Below are positions 4,800 through 5,991 of a stretch of DNA of 5,991 nucleotides, piece by piece. Origin of the DNA: Actinomycetales bacterium (GTDB taxonomy: Bacteria; Actinomycetota; Actinomycetes; Actinomycetales; Actinomycetaceae); assembly GCA_012513625.1 (NCBI GenBank), contig JAAZBW010000229.1, positions 1 to 5,991 of the forward strand, read 5' to 3'. The translations under genes were made by a program, and so were the position numbers. The notes beneath the pieces are model-generated. The model was not told the DNA's origin and did no database searches. It was given only the letters and a program-made list of their open reading frames with translations. The first letter of the stretch is position 1. Every line of letters starts with the position of its first letter.

Positions 4800-5605
4800 C
4801 CTACGAAGACTCGGTGGCGCAGCACCTCCACCTGCGGGGATCCCGCAGGGATCGCGCTCTCGCGGACCTCGGCGAACTCGTGACCGAACTCCGCGCCTCC
4901 GGATCAGATCCCGAGGACGTGCTCGGGGAGGCCGCCCGGTATGCGGCCGCCCTTGACGCCGAATTCGGCGCCACCGCCCGCCCCCGCACGCCCGGCGAGC
5001 TTGCCGCCGCCGTGGGATCCCGGATCGGACGCCGCATGGCGGGAACGTTCGATCCCGCGGACCAGCGGCTCCTCGTCCCGCGCGCCCTCGGGTTCGGGTG
5101 GGACCTCAACATGGGGGCCGTGGCCACCGTCCTTGGTCTCCTCCGGCCGGACGATGTGGATGAGGAGATCCTCGCCTCGGCCACGGAGCAGCACGGAGGT
5201 CGTGCCCGGGGGATCGCTGCGGGGGTGACGGCGCTCGCCGCCACCACCGCCGTGGTGACCAGGCTGGGTGGCGGCAGGCGACCCGCGCGCGAGTCTGGCC
5301 CGGGCCAGGACCGCCTCGCCGGAGTGATGGAACTCGTGGCCCCCGTACTGTCTGCTGCCCTCATCGCAGGGTCCACGGATGAGCGGGTCCCGAGCGGCCA
5401 GCGCCTCACCATGACCGCGTTCGCCGGGAGCCTCTCCGCGTTCGCGCTGGGCTCCGGTCTGAACGGGACAGTTGCATGCGGCCGCAACGCGGTGAGCGCC
5501 GCGAGCGTCCTTGCCGGAACCGCCCTCCACCTCCTCCTCAGTTACCTACCCGTCCGCGCGGCGCTCGAATCGGCGTGGCGCACGACCGCAACGGAGACAC
5601 TCTGA
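4796..5605 (+). CDS. Membrane protein with HAAS/DUF1700-like N-terminal domain, partner of PadR
   Basis: The protein has 269 residues. Residues 1-60 (YEDSVAQHLHLRGSRRDRAL, then LGELVTELRASG, then PEDVLGEAARYAAALDAEFG) resemble the helical HAAS/DUF1700 domain, which is typically encoded next to PadR regulators and is thought to sense or relay a signal to them. Residues 84-120 contain DPADQRLLVPRALGFGWDLN (86-105), then MGAVATVLGLLRPDD. This looks like the RxxVPxxxGxGWxxN pattern of DUF5808-type segments; that match is less sure. Hydrophobic stretches near 138-156, 176-192, 206-223 and 231-252 could be four membrane segments, alanine- and glycine-rich and only moderately hydrophobic. The first four bases overlap the PadR stop, so the two are translationally coupled. 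It may hold PadR at the membrane or be the product PadR controls; no enzyme motif is seen. Confidence 0.75.
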   Translation: MTYEDSVAQHLHLRGSRRDRALADLGELVTELRASGSDPEDVLGEAARYAAALDAEFGATARPRTPGELAAAVGSRIGRRMAGTFDPADQRLLVPRALGFGWDLNMGAVATVLGLLRPDDVDEEILASATEQHGGRARGIAAGVTALAATTAVVTRLGGGRRPARESGPGQDRLAGVMELVAPVLSAALIAGSTDERVPSGQRLTMTAFAGSLSAFALGSGLNGTVACGRNAVSAASVLAGTALHLLLSYLPVRAALESAWRTTATETL

Positions 5606-5991
5606 TGCAACCGCTTGCCGCCCAACTCCAACTTTCGGACATCCCCACGTGGGGGTGGATCCTCATCGGCGTCTACTCGGTGGTCCACTTCGGCCTCGCC
5701 ATCCTCGCCATCGTGACCATCACCCGCACTCCCCGGGAGCGCCTCAACGGCCCCCCGGTGGTCTGGATCCTCGTGAGCCTGCTCGTGCAGATCATCGGTC
5801 CGGTGCTGTTCTTCGCCGCGGGACGCAGGCCGGCCGCCGCCGTGGATCCACTGGCCCACCACGCGGAGGTACTCCCGGACACCGGCCCGATCACATTCAG
5901 CGGCACTCCCGGCACCAGCTCCGGGCCCAGGTCCCCCGCCGCTGCGCCCACCGCCTCCGGCCCCCCTGCCTCTGCGCCCACCGCCTCCGGC
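5605..5991 (+). CDS. PLDc_N-type two-helix membrane protein, open at right edge
   Basis: There are 129 codons with no stop before the window ends. The start ATG overlaps the previous TGA by one base (TGATG), with GGAG 8 nt upstream. Helix 1 is about residues 16-38 (WGWILIGVYSVVHFGLAILA, then IV) and helix 2 about 52-72 (VVWILVSLLVQIIGPVLFFA). Helix 2 is followed by GRRP. The W...G.xxFxxxGRR ending and the short loop between the helices fit the PLDc_N domain (PF13396). That domain is found at the start of cardiolipin synthases and alone in small proteins beside PadR and ABC-transporter genes. After it comes a disordered Pro/Ala/Ser/Gly-rich stretch (95-129) with a short repeat. The tail suggests either a small protein with a flexible end or a linker to a further domain, such as an ABC ATPase, beyond the edge. 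Confidence 0.72.
   Translation, partial: MQPLAAQLQLSDIPTWGWILIGVYSVVHFGLAILAIVTITRTPRERLNGPPVVWILVSLLVQIIGPVLFFAAGRRPAAAVDPLAHHAEVLPDTGPITFSGTPGTSSGPRSPAAAPTASGPPASAPTASG
5942..5991 (+). repeat. Short direct repeat in the Pro/Ala/Ser linker
   Basis: CTGCGCCCACCGCCTCCGGC occurs at 5942-5961 and again at 5972-5991, a 30-bp period encoding (S/A)APTASGP-type units. The array touches the window edge and may continue. Confidence 0.8.

Noticed and set aside
4801..5530. Two minus-strand frames opposite the HAAS-like gene
   Set aside because: No ribosome binding site or domain. The plus-strand gene is coupled to PadR by an ATGA overlap and has its own binding site.

Overview
The window is GC-rich and gene-dense. 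It has short intergenic gaps, GC-biased third codon positions and two genes that look leaderless. Together with its SHOCT-tailed protein, Septum_form-like lipoprotein and PadR-led membrane cassette, this points to an actinobacterium (Actinomycetota). Something near the Micrococcales is a guess only. There is no rRNA, tRNA, CRISPR array, transposase or phage gene, so it reads as ordinary chromosome, possibly with an accessory membrane cassette at the right end.

Left part (1-2217, minus strand). A 668-residue glycoside hydrolase of family 3 lies upstream of a gene that runs off the left edge. The N-terminus of that second gene reads as a CDP-alcohol phosphatidyltransferase (PgsA/Cls-like) starting at a GTG at 122. 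A bulged GC hairpin just after the hydrolase stop codon may separate the two. The hydrolase begins with a canonical EF-hand-like loop and ends at the GLSY motif, so it has the catalytic barrel and the second domain but no fibronectin-III-like domain.

Middle part (2218-4415). A divergent intergenic region with a bulged inverted repeat separates the hydrolase from a plus-strand gene of 198 residues. That protein has a basic/amphipathic N-terminal region, a low-complexity linker built from 51-bp tandem repeats and a C-terminal SHOCT domain. It converges, 7 bp apart, on a minus-strand lipoprotein of 141 residues with a Septum_form-like pattern. A second divergent gap leads to a polyphosphate kinase 2 gene (PPK2, probably class I) whose ATG follows a TAGAAT -10 box by 5 nt with no ribosome binding site, so it looks leaderless.

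Right part (4416-5991, plus strand). A tightly packed operon of three genes begins with a PadR-type repressor, also apparently leaderless (TTGGCG, 17 bp, TAACAT, with +1 falling on the A of ATG). Two perfect palindromes overlap its -35 and -10 boxes. Its stop overlaps the start of a membrane protein with a HAAS/DUF1700-like N-terminus. That gene overlaps by 1 bp a two-helix PLDc_N protein whose Pro/Ala/Ser-rich tail is still open at the right edge. The layout suggests a self-repressed membrane or envelope-stress cassette. The PadR cassette is the most interesting part of the window; nothing here is clearly a wholly new system.
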